A stretch of DNA of 64,000 bases from Turritopsis dohrnii (GCA_027922465.2 BQMF02000429.1:186001-250000), one strand, 5' to 3'. Shown: positions 10,620-21,847, counted from the first letter of the stretch. The notes: generated by a model from the letters alone, not told the origin. Translations and numbers: made by a program.

Positions 10620-11110
10620 AAGACTGAAGAATCAAAACTGGATAGGGTTGCCATCTTGTTTATGCTCTGTGTGTAATTCACAGACCAGATTAGCCAACCC
10701 TAAAAACCACTAAATTGTAAATAACTACTTACCAAATACTTTTTACTTGGTCTTGTAGAATGAATGTATTAAAATGGATTAAAAACTAGCACTGTTCCAA
10801 ATTTCAAATAATTTGCCCAAGGAATAAGGTTTCTATGACGATTTCAATGATTTACAGACCAGATTTTTCAGCACTTACTAGAATTCTCTAAAGAGTTAAT
10901 GTCTTCTGCAACCATTTACTTATCAACACCAAACTAAGTCGAAACTGACTTTACAGACCAGATCGTGATTTTATATTTCTGGTCTGTAGATTACCAAGAA
11001 ATCGAGTCTTTGCTGATTTTGTAGAATTTTTTTCAAAAGTAGACTAAGGGCTAATAATTTTCCAAATTCCAATTGATTTGCTGATTATCACAGAAATCTC
11101 AGTCTGCGAT
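10620..11110. repeat. ACAGACCAG/CTGGTCTGT palindromic repeat region
   Basis: ACAGACCAG occurs at about 10679, 10855 and 10956, and CTGGTCTGT at about 10980, forming a hairpin around 10955-10990. The same nonamer marks the ends of elements at 34494-34748, 57482-57544, 60243-60290 and 62660-62820. It appears to be a non-autonomous family with a shared subterminal motif. Full boundaries here are unclear. Confidence 0.5.
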
Positions 11111-11267
11111 AATATGTCACTTTAAGCTCATCTCTTTTTTGAAAATAACTCTTCTGTCCTAATTTGAAATGCTACACATGATATGTTGTTAGAGATTTTG
11201 ATTGATTATGATAGTCTTGCGTATAGTGCCTACCCCCAAAGTATTATACTATAGCTATTAAAGTTAG

Positions 11268-11679
11268 TCAATGATATCCGCACATTGGTTTCAGTTACCT
11301 GACTGAAGATGGACTATGTCCGAAACCGGGGCTCTGTTGGACGTGTTGACGCCTCTTCCCAATGTAATACACCTTCCTAGTTGCATCAAAGTTAACGAGT
11401 TGGTTGGAACTCGAATCGCCTCTGAGCATCTATCCAATGAGATTTCACTGATTCGTAGACATTCAGGTCCAATTGGGCACCAACGCTCCCCTCGTCTGCT
11501 ACGAACTAGTGTGATCGCAAGGGGTGGGTAGCTTAGTGGTTAGAGCAATCGCCCGGCAAGCGAGAGGTCGTGGGTTCGAGTCCCACTCGATCCGATAACT
11601 TTGCGCTGCAATTGGAGAGGTACATTGTGTGCGGATATCATTGAATGATATATATCTAGACTGCACATTGGTTTCAGTT
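11268..11679 (+). mobile_element. SINE-like element with tRNA-related module and 11-bp duplication
   Basis: The 412-bp body is flanked by ATTAAAGTTAG at 11257-11267 and 11680-11690, an 11-bp target duplication. Inside, TCAATGATATCCGCAC near the left end and its exact reverse complement at about 11630-11645 form inverted repeats. GCACATTGGTTTCAGTTA occurs both near the left end (11280) and at the right end (11663). A tRNA-like promoter module lies at 11525-11595. Duplication length and Pol III boxes favour a retroposon. The inverted ends and the tRNA part lying on the 3' side are unusual for a SINE. Confidence 0.65.
11525..11595 (+). tRNA. tRNA-like sequence with A and B boxes, probably not a functional tRNA
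   Basis: An A box (TAGCTTAGTGG, 11529-11539) and a B box (GGTTCGAGTCC, about 11573-11583) match Pol III internal promoter consensus with normal spacing. The T arm folds (GTGGG..CCCAC). The anticodon arm is poor: only a 4-bp TCGC/GCGA stem, with C rather than T before the candidate GGC anticodon, and the acceptor stem is weak. This fits a tRNA-derived SINE promoter rather than a working tRNA gene. Confidence 0.6.
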
Positions 11680-12323
11680 ATTAAAGTTAGGTTAAACAAT
11701 TTTCTTTTCTTCTGTTGTACAGTAAAACTGTATACAAATTTCATTGTACAACCTCGAACCCAGGGTCTCTTGCCTTTTCGATAATACGGATAGCGGCAAA
11801 GAAGACCCTGGCGCACGCTGGTCACGTGACATGAAAATTACACAAAATCTGTGTAATTTTTATAAGAGGTGGCCCGAAGAAATTTTGTCTCGTGCATTCA
11901 GTTTTTTATATAGTCACATTACAACCAATATAGAGACCAAATAAAGTTCGTCGAGTTCACTCGAGCACATTTCTGCAAAACTTTAAAGTTGTTTACATAT
12001 TTCCGAGACTTCAACAGCATTCTGGAAAGGCGGTGTTTTTGATTTGATAAAGATTTTATTTGTTATCAAGGTTATTACATTCGACAACCTTGAATGATAA
12101 AAGGGAGATTGCAAAATTCGTGTGGTGTGTTGTGTGGATTTTATCTTTGTAACGAGCTGTGGTGTTTATTTTGGAGACACATCCAGAAACCATGTAGTGG
12201 ACAAAAGTAAAAAATGAACAGAAAATTAAAACTTGAGTGTATTGAGGTTCAATCTTCCGCAAAAGAAAATATAGATAGCTAATAAAGGCACACAAAAAGT
12301 AAAAACAAACTATGAAGATAATA

Positions 12324-12545
12324 CCTTATCGGGGAAAAAAAAGTCGGGATTTATTTTAGTCGGGGAAAATTTTGGTCGGGGAAAAATTTAGTCACCTCGA
12401 GAAATTTTAGTCACTTTTCCCCGACCAAAATTTCGAAATTAGTCGCTTTTCCTCGACTAAAATTTCGAAATTAGTCGCTTTTCCCCGACTAAAATTTCTA
12501 AATAAGTCACTTTTCCCTGACCAAAATTTGCAATACAGGTAGAAA
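12324..12545. mobile_element. Left part of a CCTTATCGGGG-family element with short tandem units
   Basis: TACCTTATCGGGGAAAA begins at 12322. It is followed by about six copies of a unit of 30-38 bp resembling AGTCGCTTTTCCCCGACTAA, with both orientations present. I did not find a matching right end, so the element is truncated or its right end has diverged. Confidence 0.6.
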
Positions 12546-12616
12546 ATGGAACACAATTTTTGTCGACACTTTCAATTTGAACTAAAAATTATATTACAAA
12601 ATAACTAATTAAGAGT

Positions 12617-12844
12617 TCAATCTAATACAATAACAGTTTTTGAGGTTTGATCGTCATTATTTTCATCACTGGCATCCATATTGCTTTCACAAACATCAAT
12701 TATATCTTCACTGACATCCATTTTATTTTCACTGACATCAATTTTGTTTCCCTTAATCGTAACAGAAAAATCTGTATCGTCCTCATTGACTGATTCAACT
12801 TCATTTGATTCCCCTTCCTTTGCTTGACCGTCATAATTTTTCAA
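12617..12844 (-). CDS. Acidic 75-residue ORF, possible transposon-protein remnant
   Basis: The frame is Asp/Glu/Asn-rich with internal near-repeats (KIDVSENKMDVSED, then IIDVCESNMDASD) and ends in TSKTVIVLD. A hydrophobic VIVLD after an acidic tract resembles a SUMO-interacting motif. It lies just inside a CCTTATCGGGG-family end. The internal repeats may equally reflect a coding minisatellite or chance. No homologue recognised. Confidence 0.3.
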   Translation of the reverse strand: MKNYDGQAKEGESNEVESVNEDDTDFSVTIKGNKIDVSENKMDVSEDIIDVCESNMDASDENNDDQTSKTVIVLD

Positions 12845-13188
12845 ATCCAGGAATATATTTCAAAATCCAGAAATATTTTTCAAATCCAGAAATGTATTTC
12901 AAAATCGAGAAATATGTTTTACAAAAATCTAGAAATATTTTTTTAAAATCGAGAAATTTTTTTACTGGTAAATTCGTTTACCGGCAAACAAGCGAAAACA
13001 ATCTAATTAAAGATAGCTGCACCCGCAAGCATGCATTGCCAAGGACGTAGAATTAGGGGGCTGGGGGGCTTGAGCCCCCCCCCCCCCCCCCCCCAACTTT
13101 TTTGTCAATTATGAGAAATTTGTTTTTGCCTTTCCTAATAATTGAAAATCACGTTGAAATTATAGATTTTGAGTGCTTTTATAGGCAA

Positions 13189-13222
<34 letters not shown>

Positions 13223-13425
13223 CTCAAAATGTCTTGCTACCTCCTGTGGCAAAAAAATAGGATCTTCTGACCTATTCTGCATGTGGCAGAAAAAAAGAAA
13301 AAAACTTCTGGATTTCTGGATTTCAATTTATTTATTTTTCCTGATTTTAAAATATATTTCTTGACTTTGAAAGATATTTTCTGTATTCAAATATATTTCT
13401 GGATCTCAAAATTATTTATCGAATG
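12842..13425. repeat. Inverted arrays of TCCAGAAATATTTTT-like units around two poly-C runs
   Basis: About six units of 18-25 bp (TCCAGAAATATTTTTCAAA-like) occupy 12842-12962. Reverse-complement units (TATTTCTGGAT-like) occupy 13305-13412. Between them are a 20-nt C run (13075-13094) and a 31-nt C run (13190-13220), each followed by AACT. The arrangement looks like a foldback element. The run lengths may be affected by sequencing error. Confidence 0.6.
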
Positions 13426-13439
13426 ACCCTTGTCGGCTT

Positions 13440-14900
13440 CCGTACATATGGTATTTACATTCGTAATGCTTTCACGACGTTTTTGGGACGTCTCTATACA
13501 GATTAAATTACGACCTTTGAAAGAATTATAAATTTTCAAAAGCGATTAGTCAACAAAGATTCATCGAATAGGTTTTACTACAGTTGCATGATTTAAAGAA
13601 TTTCAAATAGACCAACCACAAGTATGTAAGACAAAGAGGAATTCCCGGGTTGTAAAATTCACGTGTGATATAGAAAGTTTCAAAAGCATAGACTTTCTTG
13701 TAAGAAAAGGTTAATACTGTTAATAATGATACATGTAACATTAGTTTCGATAAAAGACGTTTAGATAAAACTTAGAAGAATTAATTAATCATGGCGTTTT
13801 GTCAAAGGTAAACTGGCAAAGTGGAAATGGAAAAACACCTTGAAAAGATACGATCCTGTTCGATGAAATTAACGGTGAGTTTCTGTTTTCTGAATCCATT
13901 CGGTGGGTATATTTATACATATTTATACATTCTTGTTGAACTTAGTTTCAGCTTTACATCACAGCTTTAAAGCACTGTAGATGACATAAAAAAATTCCGT
14001 TGATGCTCAAAGATCTCTTGATCGATAATGAGATAGGCGAAATTTCAAAAAGGTTAGCCGAAGGGAGTTTTAAATGTGGAAATACATGTGATTCAAAATT
14101 TTATAACTTGATGACAAATTAGTTAGTATATGTTGAACTGTAAATTGTTGTGTTGTAAACTTTAAGAATTAGAAAGGAGACATCCATTGAATTTGTATGT
14201 TTTGTTGTTCTGATGATCCCAACATAGATGACCTATGATCCCAGAAAAAGGAGGTCGTTAATCGGACGTCTCTACGATGTCTCTACGACGTCTTTGTGCC
14301 CGCTGGGTACTTTTGTGTGGAAGTTATTTGATTCTTGTTCAAATTCAAAAATGGTGGTCAATGAAGAGGAGTTGGCGCTTTTTGTCCAAAATTATCCTGT
14401 TCTCTATGACAAGAATTCCATGGGAATTCCATAGAATTTTTCGTCGTCTCCGCCTTCTTCTTTTCATTAATATCAATGCCAATGAAAGAAAACGTCTTTT
14501 GTTTATAGCAGCCATCTTGAAAAAGAAACTACATAAGACACCACTCTTTTTACTTACATGTGAACACTCTCTTACGGAGCATTTTATCTTAGGTGTGCCG
14601 TAAGGTTCGTAACTTAAGGATCCGTAAGAAAAATCACTTAACAGCTTAAGTGGAATCTACTTAAATGTGAATGCGGCTTGAATGTTTGGGATGAAGAACT
14701 TATTCAAATATATTAAATGATTCAACATTGTTTTTTATATCAAAATTTGCTAAGTCCACTGGTCAGTAGATGTATGTCTATTTCGAAAAAGCTCTAGAAC
14801 TTCTTCTTATAAGTGACCTAAGTATTACCAAGTGTACGTTTGCCACAAATGAAGACAGAACAAGATGCCCTGACAGGCATAAGGATTTCTGCGAAACCAG
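13440..14900. other. No convincing gene
   Basis: Contains short ORFs (14228-14434, 14277-14603) without domains and several GACGTCTCTACG-type motifs (13480-13500, 14265-14295). Nothing is supported beyond this. Confidence 0.35.
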
Positions 14901-14913
14901 CTGAAGCATAAAC

Positions 14914-16480
14914 AAGAGGCCCCTGGGGCCTGAAGGTCAGCGCTCTCGGCAAAGCTGAAAAATAATGGACTGCAAAGCAAAATCGAAATACATTTTTACT
15001 CCGGGAAGGTCGAAATAGGAATTTCTGAGATATATCTAGAGTGACAATGGTTAATGGAATAAACCATTTTGGTTAAAAACAATCTAAAACAGATATTGAA
15101 TTCATAAAGCAATATCATTCCAAATTTAATTCAATACATCAGAGACATTAAATATACAAAAAATTTATTCAAATGCCTCACATTTATCTTGTACACAAAT
15201 AAAACAAATTTTAAGCAGATATGACTTTCATGGATTTTTATCTCCAAGAAGTCATATCCAATTGAATTGAATTGAATGGAACGCAAATCTGATTTCGAGT
15301 AAATAAAATATATATTATAAATAATAATCAAATTCAAAAAGAAGTTACAACTCTTGTATGTTTGGCACAGTGCACTAATTTATATATTTTCGCCTTTCTT
15401 CAGATTGAAAATAAGAAAAAATAAGCAAATGCGGATTATTTGAATAAGAAAATACAGGGTCTAATCTAGAATGGAAGGGCAGCATCTGGCGGAAGGGAAA
15501 AAAGGCACATTATGAACATCAAAAGGGCACTTTTTTTTTAGGAAAAGGGCAACCTGAGCTTTATTTCAGTGGGTTAAACCTGTGATCCCCCTATACAAGC
15601 TTTTAAAGTGAAATAAATTTTTAAAAAAATGCTGAGGGCAGCGTCCAATCAACAGACACTCTTTTGGACTAGATTAGACCCTGAAATGAAAGAAACTCAC
15701 GGTCATGCAGACACAGAGTATTGACAATACAAAAGTAACAATCTTACAAAAAAGCCAGTTCGGAAATTACAATTAGTTCTGACAGTGTTCAATAAGTTTT
15801 ACAGTAATAATTATCCAACTTGTGATAAACTCATAAGCCCAATAAACCTGGTAGCTACGTCTCTGACTCTGCTCACTGAGTCCGATATAACAACATCGCC
15901 AACAATTTTCCTAAAAAAATGTGAAAGGTGACATTGAAATGTTAATTGATGAATTTAATATTAAATTTCTATAGAAAAGTTTTGAAAATTTCGCAACCTT
16001 GGTTGATCAACATTGCTTTTATATTTTGCGTAGCAAACCAATATCTTTATAATATTTACCCTTTGTGTATAATGGAACTTACATAAAGTTTCATTCACAT
16101 GTACAATGTATTTATATTTATTAGGAATGGTTTTGTAATTATTCAAAGTTTTAATCAATATATACACAAACACCAAAAAATCAAATTCCTGTGGTGGTAA
16201 AATGGGTTTACTTTATTCTACCGCATTGAAATATTGATTAATAATTTCTTTCCCCTGAAAGAGTCACCAATTGGGCACTATTTCCTTTTTTTTACTAGTT
16301 GGCTCTTCATCATGGAGATAAAAATAACCCTAATCTTAACCCTGACCCTAACCCTGACCCTGGACGGAGAGTGGGGGGTGCGAAAAGGAAATAGCACCCA
16401 CCAATTGTATCTCAGTAAACCCTTCCTTGCTTTGTTTGATGATGGACGACAGGAAAAGAAAAGGAGAAATAAAAAAACAT
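14914..16480 (+). repeat. Dispersed repeat unit, copy B
   Basis: Second copy of the unit at 290-3140, opening CAAGAGGCCCCTGGGGCCTG and ending in degenerate CCCTAA/CCCTGA repeats (16327-16361). It lacks the insertion present at 1283-2644. It has its own private insertion-like stretch at about 15410-15690 (AGGGCAGCATCTGGCGGAAG onward). Confidence 0.7.
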
Positions 16481-16542
16481 GAAATGATTTATTTATCAGT
16501 AAGTGTGTAGCAGCACACAGTTACTTACAAAATACTTCAGCC

Positions 16543-16761
16543 ATGGCATCATCAATGGGGATAATGTGTTTTAAACTTTCTTACCTCTTGAGTGTGTTTT
16601 TGGAGATTGCAGTCATATTATCATCGCTTTTATTTGGCTGTGTGGAATCAAACCATACCAATATGTATAAATGTAATGGAGATGTATCGACACCAGCAAA
16701 AAGAGTCATTTTGCATAAACAATTCTCTTCTAACCATAGAAATTTCTATTGCTATTTCTAG
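16543..16761 (+). CDS. Hypothetical small secreted or signal-anchored protein
   Basis: The ATG is in a strong context (GCCATGG). The 72-residue product has a long hydrophobic segment at about residues 10-32 (YLLSVFLEIAVILSSLLFG) followed by a short tail with CVES, YKCNG and FYCYF cysteines. It has no recognised family and no supporting splice sites or poly(A) signal. It may be chance. Confidence 0.25.
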   Translation: MASSMGIMCFKLSYLLSVFLEIAVILSSLLFGCVESNHTNMYKCNGDVSTPAKRVILHKQFSSNHRNFYCYF

Positions 16762-16769
16762 TAAAATAA

Positions 16770-17560
16770 TATTTGACTCTACACTGAATAGGTAGCATCA
16801 TAGCGAAGTTTTGAGAAACTCCACGCAGTGATTTCATGATTTGCTGTTTTCATGGCCACACTCACAATACTACTACTACAAGGACTTCAGCTTGGAGCCA
16901 TATGATTTCTTCTTTTGGGCGTTGGGGTGGCGAAGCGCCATCGTATGTGAGGCCTTTGCGAAAAAATCATACAACTTCTTGCTTTGTCCGGGATTCGAAA
17001 ATGTTAGTTAGAAAATATAAATTACTATGATAGCGTATAAAATGTTCAAGCCTGGTGGGACCAGAAGAGTCGTAGTTGTTCTGATGTCTTTGGTGAGACA
17101 TAAGAATCAACATCATGTTAAGCTTGATCATGATATGCTATTTTCGTATAAATATTCAAGATATGTTATGAAAAGAAGCAACAAAAAATCGACTAAAGAT
17201 GTAGCTATTAAATAAAGTGAAATTCGTTCCATTATGCCAGCTCAGAAAGTTAGTTTTGTTCGTTTTTTCATTTCAACCAGAGAAACGGGATTTGGGCCAT
17301 CTTAGTGTAGCTTTTGAACTTTCTGAAAAATCTGAAAATTGAAAAGTATTTAATTGGAGCTATTCCATGAAAAAGAAAAATTAAATCTGAGAAAACAAAG
17401 TTATGAAAGATGGAAATTTAGCGTTGTAGTTATGTGCTACACTAAGAGGTTGAGACATTGTCATAGAGTTTGAGATACCGCATTTTAGTGAACTGTTGTT
17501 GTAATTATCGGACTTAGAAGAATGATTGGAAAAAGCGGTTTTCTTCTCTATAACACTGTT
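16770..17560. other. Intergenic, downstream flank of a LINE
   Basis: AT-rich with short ORFs (16836-17030, 17027-17215) lacking domains. The part next to 17566 may be the 3' untranslated end of the minus-strand LINE. Confidence 0.35.
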
Positions 17561-17565
17561 TTAAT

Positions 17566-20526
17566 TTAGAAGAGAAAATTTTCAGCAATGGACAATACTA
17601 TTTTCGTCCATTTTTTTCGGTTCTTTGCCATCGATCTCAATTCGTTCAAGTCACCCATTTGGTTCAGCGATTTCAACGGCATCAACTGTGAATCTTTCAC
17701 ATTTAGGTTCGATATGTCTCTAGCTAGTGTTGTAACTATTGTTGTTCGAGGTCTTCCTCTGAACTGTTTACGTTTTTCTGTATTTTCGAAATAATACGTC
17801 ATGCTTCTTTGCGCTGGGGTTTGAAGATCCATCCTTAAGACGTGTCCGAACAATTTCCATCTGGAAACAGCGATGTCGTGGCACAATGGTTTGGTATTGG
17901 TCATTTCGTACAGACGTTTATTTGAGATCTTGTCTTCCCAACGGAAATTCCATACTTTTCTAATCTGTTGTCGATGAAAGGCATCTAGTGTGTCGGCGTC
18001 GTTTTGGGTAAGTCCCCATGTTGATGAATTATATATGAGAACTGGTTTGACTAGAGCGTTGTACAGCTTCATTCGTTTCGAAACGCTAATCTTTCTGTTT
18101 CTCACCCATAACTTGTTCATCTTTTCCATGGCTGATATGGCTAAGGATTTCCTCCTTTCTATGTCTTCTTGATCACCAAGAAGACTTCCTAGTTTTTTAG
18201 TGTTTCTCCATACTTCGTTTTCTTTTGTTGCTCTCTGAATTGTCGTATTTTCAGTTTTACTGTTATTGACCATTAGGTTGTCCTCTTCAAGAGTTGTTGA
18301 CGTGTTTTTTGTGACGAAATTTCTTACTGCGACGTCTTCTGTAATGAAATCGCAGTCATCGGCGTAAATGGCTTCGGTTGGTAACGATGATATTGGTGCA
18401 TAGTCGTGATCCGAAGGTCTATTGAATCGTATAAGTAGTAAGAATCTTATTTTTCGTAATACTTTCTCCAAATAAATGTTAAAGAATATTCCGCTAATTC
18501 CATCACCTTGTGGCGATCCTATGTTCGTTTTGAAGATGTCACATAGGAACTCGTCCTTAATCATCATTGTCGTTTCGCTTAGTAGCATTTCACAGATTCT
18601 AACTTCATCTTCGTCTAGGAATGTTCTTACTTCTTCTATCAGCTCCTGTCTTAGAATGGTATCGAAGGCTGAGCTCATGTCGATTCCTGTAATATAAATC
18701 TTCAATCCTTCAAATCGTTGAACTTTAGCACATATCCATCTATGCATCCATACCAGATCACTTGTGCTTCGGCCTTCTCTGTACGCGCTTTGTGATGGAG
18801 CTAGATATTTGTCGACTTTAGGTTTTATACGGTTGAGCAAAACTTTTGAGAGAATTTTCCTTATCACTGCCAACAGATTTATTGGTCTCAAGTTTGATAA
18901 CGGGCCCTTTTCTTTGTTCGGTTTCTGTAACACAGTCAGCAGGGATTTCCCGATTTCTATCTCTTCTTTTGATTCAACTGCTCCTGTTAATACGTCAGCA
19001 ATTTCTTTTTCTATGTTTGCATATTTAATCATTTCGACGGCGATTCCATCGTAACCAGTGGCTTTCTTATTTTTCATTTTAGTTACACATCTCTCAACTT
19101 CCTCTTTCGTAATTGGTTTCTTCATTCGGTATTCGTTCGTCGGTTTTCTTATCTCGGGAATTTCATCTTTGTAAAACTTATTCTCAAAATAAACTTTTAC
19201 TTTGTTGTGAATTTCTCGTTTGTTGGTTATTTTCTTCTTTTCGTCATCATATATGTACGAGTTTTCCTGTTTGTTGGTTTTCATCGCTCGTACAGCCGAG
19301 AACATTCTCGCATCGTCTTTCACTTGTTCAACTTCTTCAACAAGTCTATCAATCCTTTTCTCATGTTGTATTCTCAATTTCTTTTTGATCTGTTTACTCA
19401 GAAGGTTTCTTTCCTGTTTCAGTTTTTCGATTTTTGATTCGTTTTTCAGCTTACCTAAGTTTAATCGCAGCTCTTTACGTCTGTTCGACAATATGTCGAT
19501 TTCTTCGTTGAATTCGACTACACCTTTTTTGTATTTGGCTTTTCCAAGTTTTTCCTCTGCTGTATCTAAAATAATTGGTTTTATGCTAGCCCACGTTTTT
19601 TCGTCTAATTCATTTATTTTCTGATGGATTCTTTCTCGAAATTCGTCTTGTATTTTCTTGTCTTCTATTAATTTTATCGTGTTGTAAGATTTCGTCTTGG
19701 TAACTCTCTGTTGTTTAAACATTTTATACGGTTCTATTGTCATCCGGCATACTACAAGTCGATGGTCGCTTTCACAGTCGGTTCCTTGATATGATCTAGC
19801 ATCGGTAAGTGTTTGCTTACGACATTGTGGTACAAATACATAGTCAATTTGATTGTATAGTGTTTCTATTTTTCCTGTGCGGTGGTTTCTCTTTTGTTGC
19901 GACCATGTTGTGATATGTCGAGCAGGATGTTGGAAACAGCTGTTAGCAACCAGCAGATCATTCATCGTACAAAAATCTAAAACTCTTTGTCCGTTTTCGT
20001 TCTTTTTTCCTCGTGAAAATCTCCCAAGACACGTGTCTTTATCGTCGCGTTTCCTTCCAACCTTTCCATTGAAATCTCCGCAAATAATCGTTGTCGATGA
20101 AGCGTTATTGTTCAGATTATTATAGAGTTCATTCAAAGTGTTATATAATGCTTCAGTTTCTTCTTTTCGGCGTTTTGAATGGGGGGCGTACACGTTAATA
20201 ATATTTAAGTTCTGTTTATGAAGGGCTAATTCTAGAACAACGATCCGGTCGTTCACTTGCCAGTACTTGATTATCGATTCCTTACAGTACTTGGATACTA
20301 TAAAACCATTTCCGTAGTGGATTGACTCCGATGGCATACAAATCAATCTATTTCCATTTACGTCAATGTCTGTATGCGTAGTTATTTTTGTTTCTTGTAG
20401 GCAGCAAACGTCAATGTTATACCTGCTAACGTCTTTTGCAATTTTTTGTTGCTTTAATTTTGATTTTATACTTCGTACATTGAATGTAGCGATGTTCAGT
20501 GTCTTTTTTATATAATCTTTATCCAT
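17566..20526 (-). CDS. LINE ORF: APE endonuclease plus reverse transcriptase, open
   Basis: A 986-residue uninterrupted frame starts at an ATG. The N-terminal APE-type endonuclease (about residues 8-260) shows TFNVRSI, CLQETK, NIINVYAPH, ICGDFNGKVGR, NQIDYVFVP and ESDHRLVV. A basic coiled-coil linker follows (about 300-420). Reverse transcriptase (about 480-760) shows RPINLLAVIRKILSKVLLNR, GIDMSSAFDT, GSPQGDGISG and AIYADD near residue 720. The C-terminal region has LIYNSSTWGL, GHVLRMDLQTPAQR and RGRPRTT. EN-RT order, the YADD form and the GRPRTT tail suggest an RTE or Proto2-like clade. There is no separate ORF1. The intact frame implies recent activity. Minus-strand 5' flank 20527-20930 is probably its leader. 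Confidence 0.9.
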   Translation of the reverse strand: MDKDYIKKTLNIATFNVRSIKSKLKQQKIAKDVSRYNIDVCCLQETKITTHTDIDVNGNRLICMPSESIHYGNGFIVSKYCKESIIKYWQVNDRIVVLELALHKQNLNIINVYAPHSKRRKEETEALYNTLNELYNNLNNNASSTTIICGDFNGKVGRKRDDKDTCLGRFSRGKKNENGQRVLDFCTMNDLLVANSCFQHPARHITTWSQQKRNHRTGKIETLYNQIDYVFVPQCRKQTLTDARSYQGTDCESDHRLVVCRMTIEPYKMFKQQRVTKTKSYNTIKLIEDKKIQDEFRERIHQKINELDEKTWASIKPIILDTAEEKLGKAKYKKGVVEFNEEIDILSNRRKELRLNLGKLKNESKIEKLKQERNLLSKQIKKKLRIQHEKRIDRLVEEVEQVKDDARMFSAVRAMKTNKQENSYIYDDEKKKITNKREIHNKVKVYFENKFYKDEIPEIRKPTNEYRMKKPITKEEVERCVTKMKNKKATGYDGIAVEMIKYANIEKEIADVLTGAVESKEEIEIGKSLLTVLQKPNKEKGPLSNLRPINLLAVIRKILSKVLLNRIKPKVDKYLAPSQSAYREGRSTSDLVWMHRWICAKVQRFEGLKIYITGIDMSSAFDTILRQELIEEVRTFLDEDEVRICEMLLSETTMMIKDEFLCDIFKTNIGSPQGDGISGIFFNIYLEKVLRKIRFLLLIRFNRPSDHDYAPISSLPTEAIYADDCDFITEDVAVRNFVTKNTSTTLEEDNLMVNNSKTENTTIQRATKENEVWRNTKKLGSLLGDQEDIERRKSLAISAMEKMNKLWVRNRKISVSKRMKLYNALVKPVLIYNSSTWGLTQNDADTLDAFHRQQIRKVWNFRWEDKISNKRLYEMTNTKPLCHDIAVSRWKLFGHVLRMDLQTPAQRSMTYYFENTEKRKQFRGRPRTTIVTTLARDISNLNVKDSQLMPLKSLNQMGDLNELRSMAKNRKKWTKIVLSIAENFLF

Positions 20527-20799
20527 TTTCTTCTCCCGTAAACTATTGAACTACTTTCATTTTCATTTATGAAAGAGCTGGCGGGGACGTTACATCCGCC
20601 ATCTTTAATCAACCGTCAACTTTCACAACACTCACAATAAGAAGACGTTTTAAAATATCTTCTTTTAACCTATTCATGCAACAACCATAGTTGGAAAATA
20701 GCCTCTGATTCAGCCTACAACAGACTTCAGCCTACAATCGAGGACACAAATTCTTGGAATTACGGAAGGACGGACGTACAAACACTAATGAAAGATCAG

Positions 20800-21300
20800 C
20801 TGCTATCGCGCTGACCAAAAATGAAAGACTAGTGACATTCTTCAAATTTGAAGATTGAATGACTTCTACAATACATACAACATCACATTTTTGATCACAC
20901 ACTTCCTAGGAATCCATGAAAGCATAACTGATATATATATATATATATATATAGATCAAAAATAGATAAAACAAAAATCCCGCTAGAAAGTTTGTCAACT
21001 TTTGTTCCCAGGGATGATGGAAATTTACCTTTTAAAATGTGTAAATAGGTCTTAACTAAAAACAACAGAAGCTTTTACTTACAAAGAAAAGAAATACGCG
21101 TAAGTTGCGAATCGTAACCATGGATACACATTTTATATGACAGTTTTTTAAAAAAGAAACGATGTAAAAGCTAAAAGAAAAAAAAAAACACAAACTTTTT
21201 GGAAAAAAAAAATTAAGAAACATTTGTAAGGTAATCATCTTGAAAACCATGAAAAATGTGCCTACCATTATCTATTCATTTGGATCAAAGGATAAAAAAT
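20800..21300. repeat. Diverged dispersed repeat
   Basis: Blocks 'CTTCTACAATACAT', 'ATGAAAGCATAACTGA', 'AACCATGGATACACATTTTAT' and the A-rich stretch match, in the same order but with many changes, 27620-27800, 28380-28520 and partly 29450-29600. No coding content. Confidence 0.55.
20932..20953. repeat. (TA)n microsatellite
   Basis: About eleven uninterrupted TA units between two AT-rich repeats that resemble 28380-28520 and 29450-29600. Confidence 0.85.
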
Positions 21301-21424
21301 TGCCTGGAATTAATATAATCCAAGATTAAGAAAGAAACGAAAAACGATGGTTTCGTGCGGGCGGTCAGGGTTCAATTCCCGCTGGAGACTTCTCATTTGT
21401 TGTTTTTACCCTTTGTCGTTAATA

Positions 21425-21655
21425 GACCTTTCCCGAATTTCTGTTTAAACTCTAAACTGTGACTGAGTTTCATATCTAACCTCGTTTTCATGCGATTCAT
21501 TGTTTCAATGATTTCATTACTTTATAACTTAATAATAGTCACTATTATTTCCAATTCCCATTCCGATAGTTAGAAGCAGTTTAAATATTAAAAGCGAGGT
21601 TAGACACGACAACTCGGTCGCAATGCATCGTTTAAACAGAAATTCGAGAAAGGTC
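21425..21655. mobile_element. MITE M1a, GACCTTTCCCGAATTTC ends
   Basis: GACCTTTCCCGAATTTCTGT at the left and its near reverse complement at the right (about 28 bp, one mismatch) enclose about 230 bp. TA flanks both ends (AATAGACC and GGTCTATT). No ORF. Confidence 0.8.
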
Positions 21656-21847
21656 TATTAGACCATGCGACAACGTCAATGCAACGTTGTTTTCGGTCAT
21701 TTGACCGTTGCACATCGTCCGTAGAACGTCATTTTTTTAATCGTCGTTTTGACGTCAAAATCCAATGTTGTTTTACTGTTTTCATTTCGACCATTAAACG
21801 ACCGTCACGTCAATGAAAAAATTTTAGGAAAGGAAAACTATAATTCA

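Noticed and set aside
11499..11825. Minus-strand ORF containing WDSNPRPLACRAIAL
   Set aside because: It is the translated tRNA-like module of the SINE-like element. Such motifs are a common false protein call.
13827..13873. Mini-gene: ATGGAAAAACACC exon with donor GTGAGT and a downstream acceptor at about 13951
   Set aside because: The splice sites look fair, but the product would be about 24 residues with no signal or conservation evidence.
18476..20125. Plus-strand open frames across the LINE
   Set aside because: They are antisense shadows of the 986-residue minus-strand ORF, rich in Phe/Ser/Leu, with no domains.
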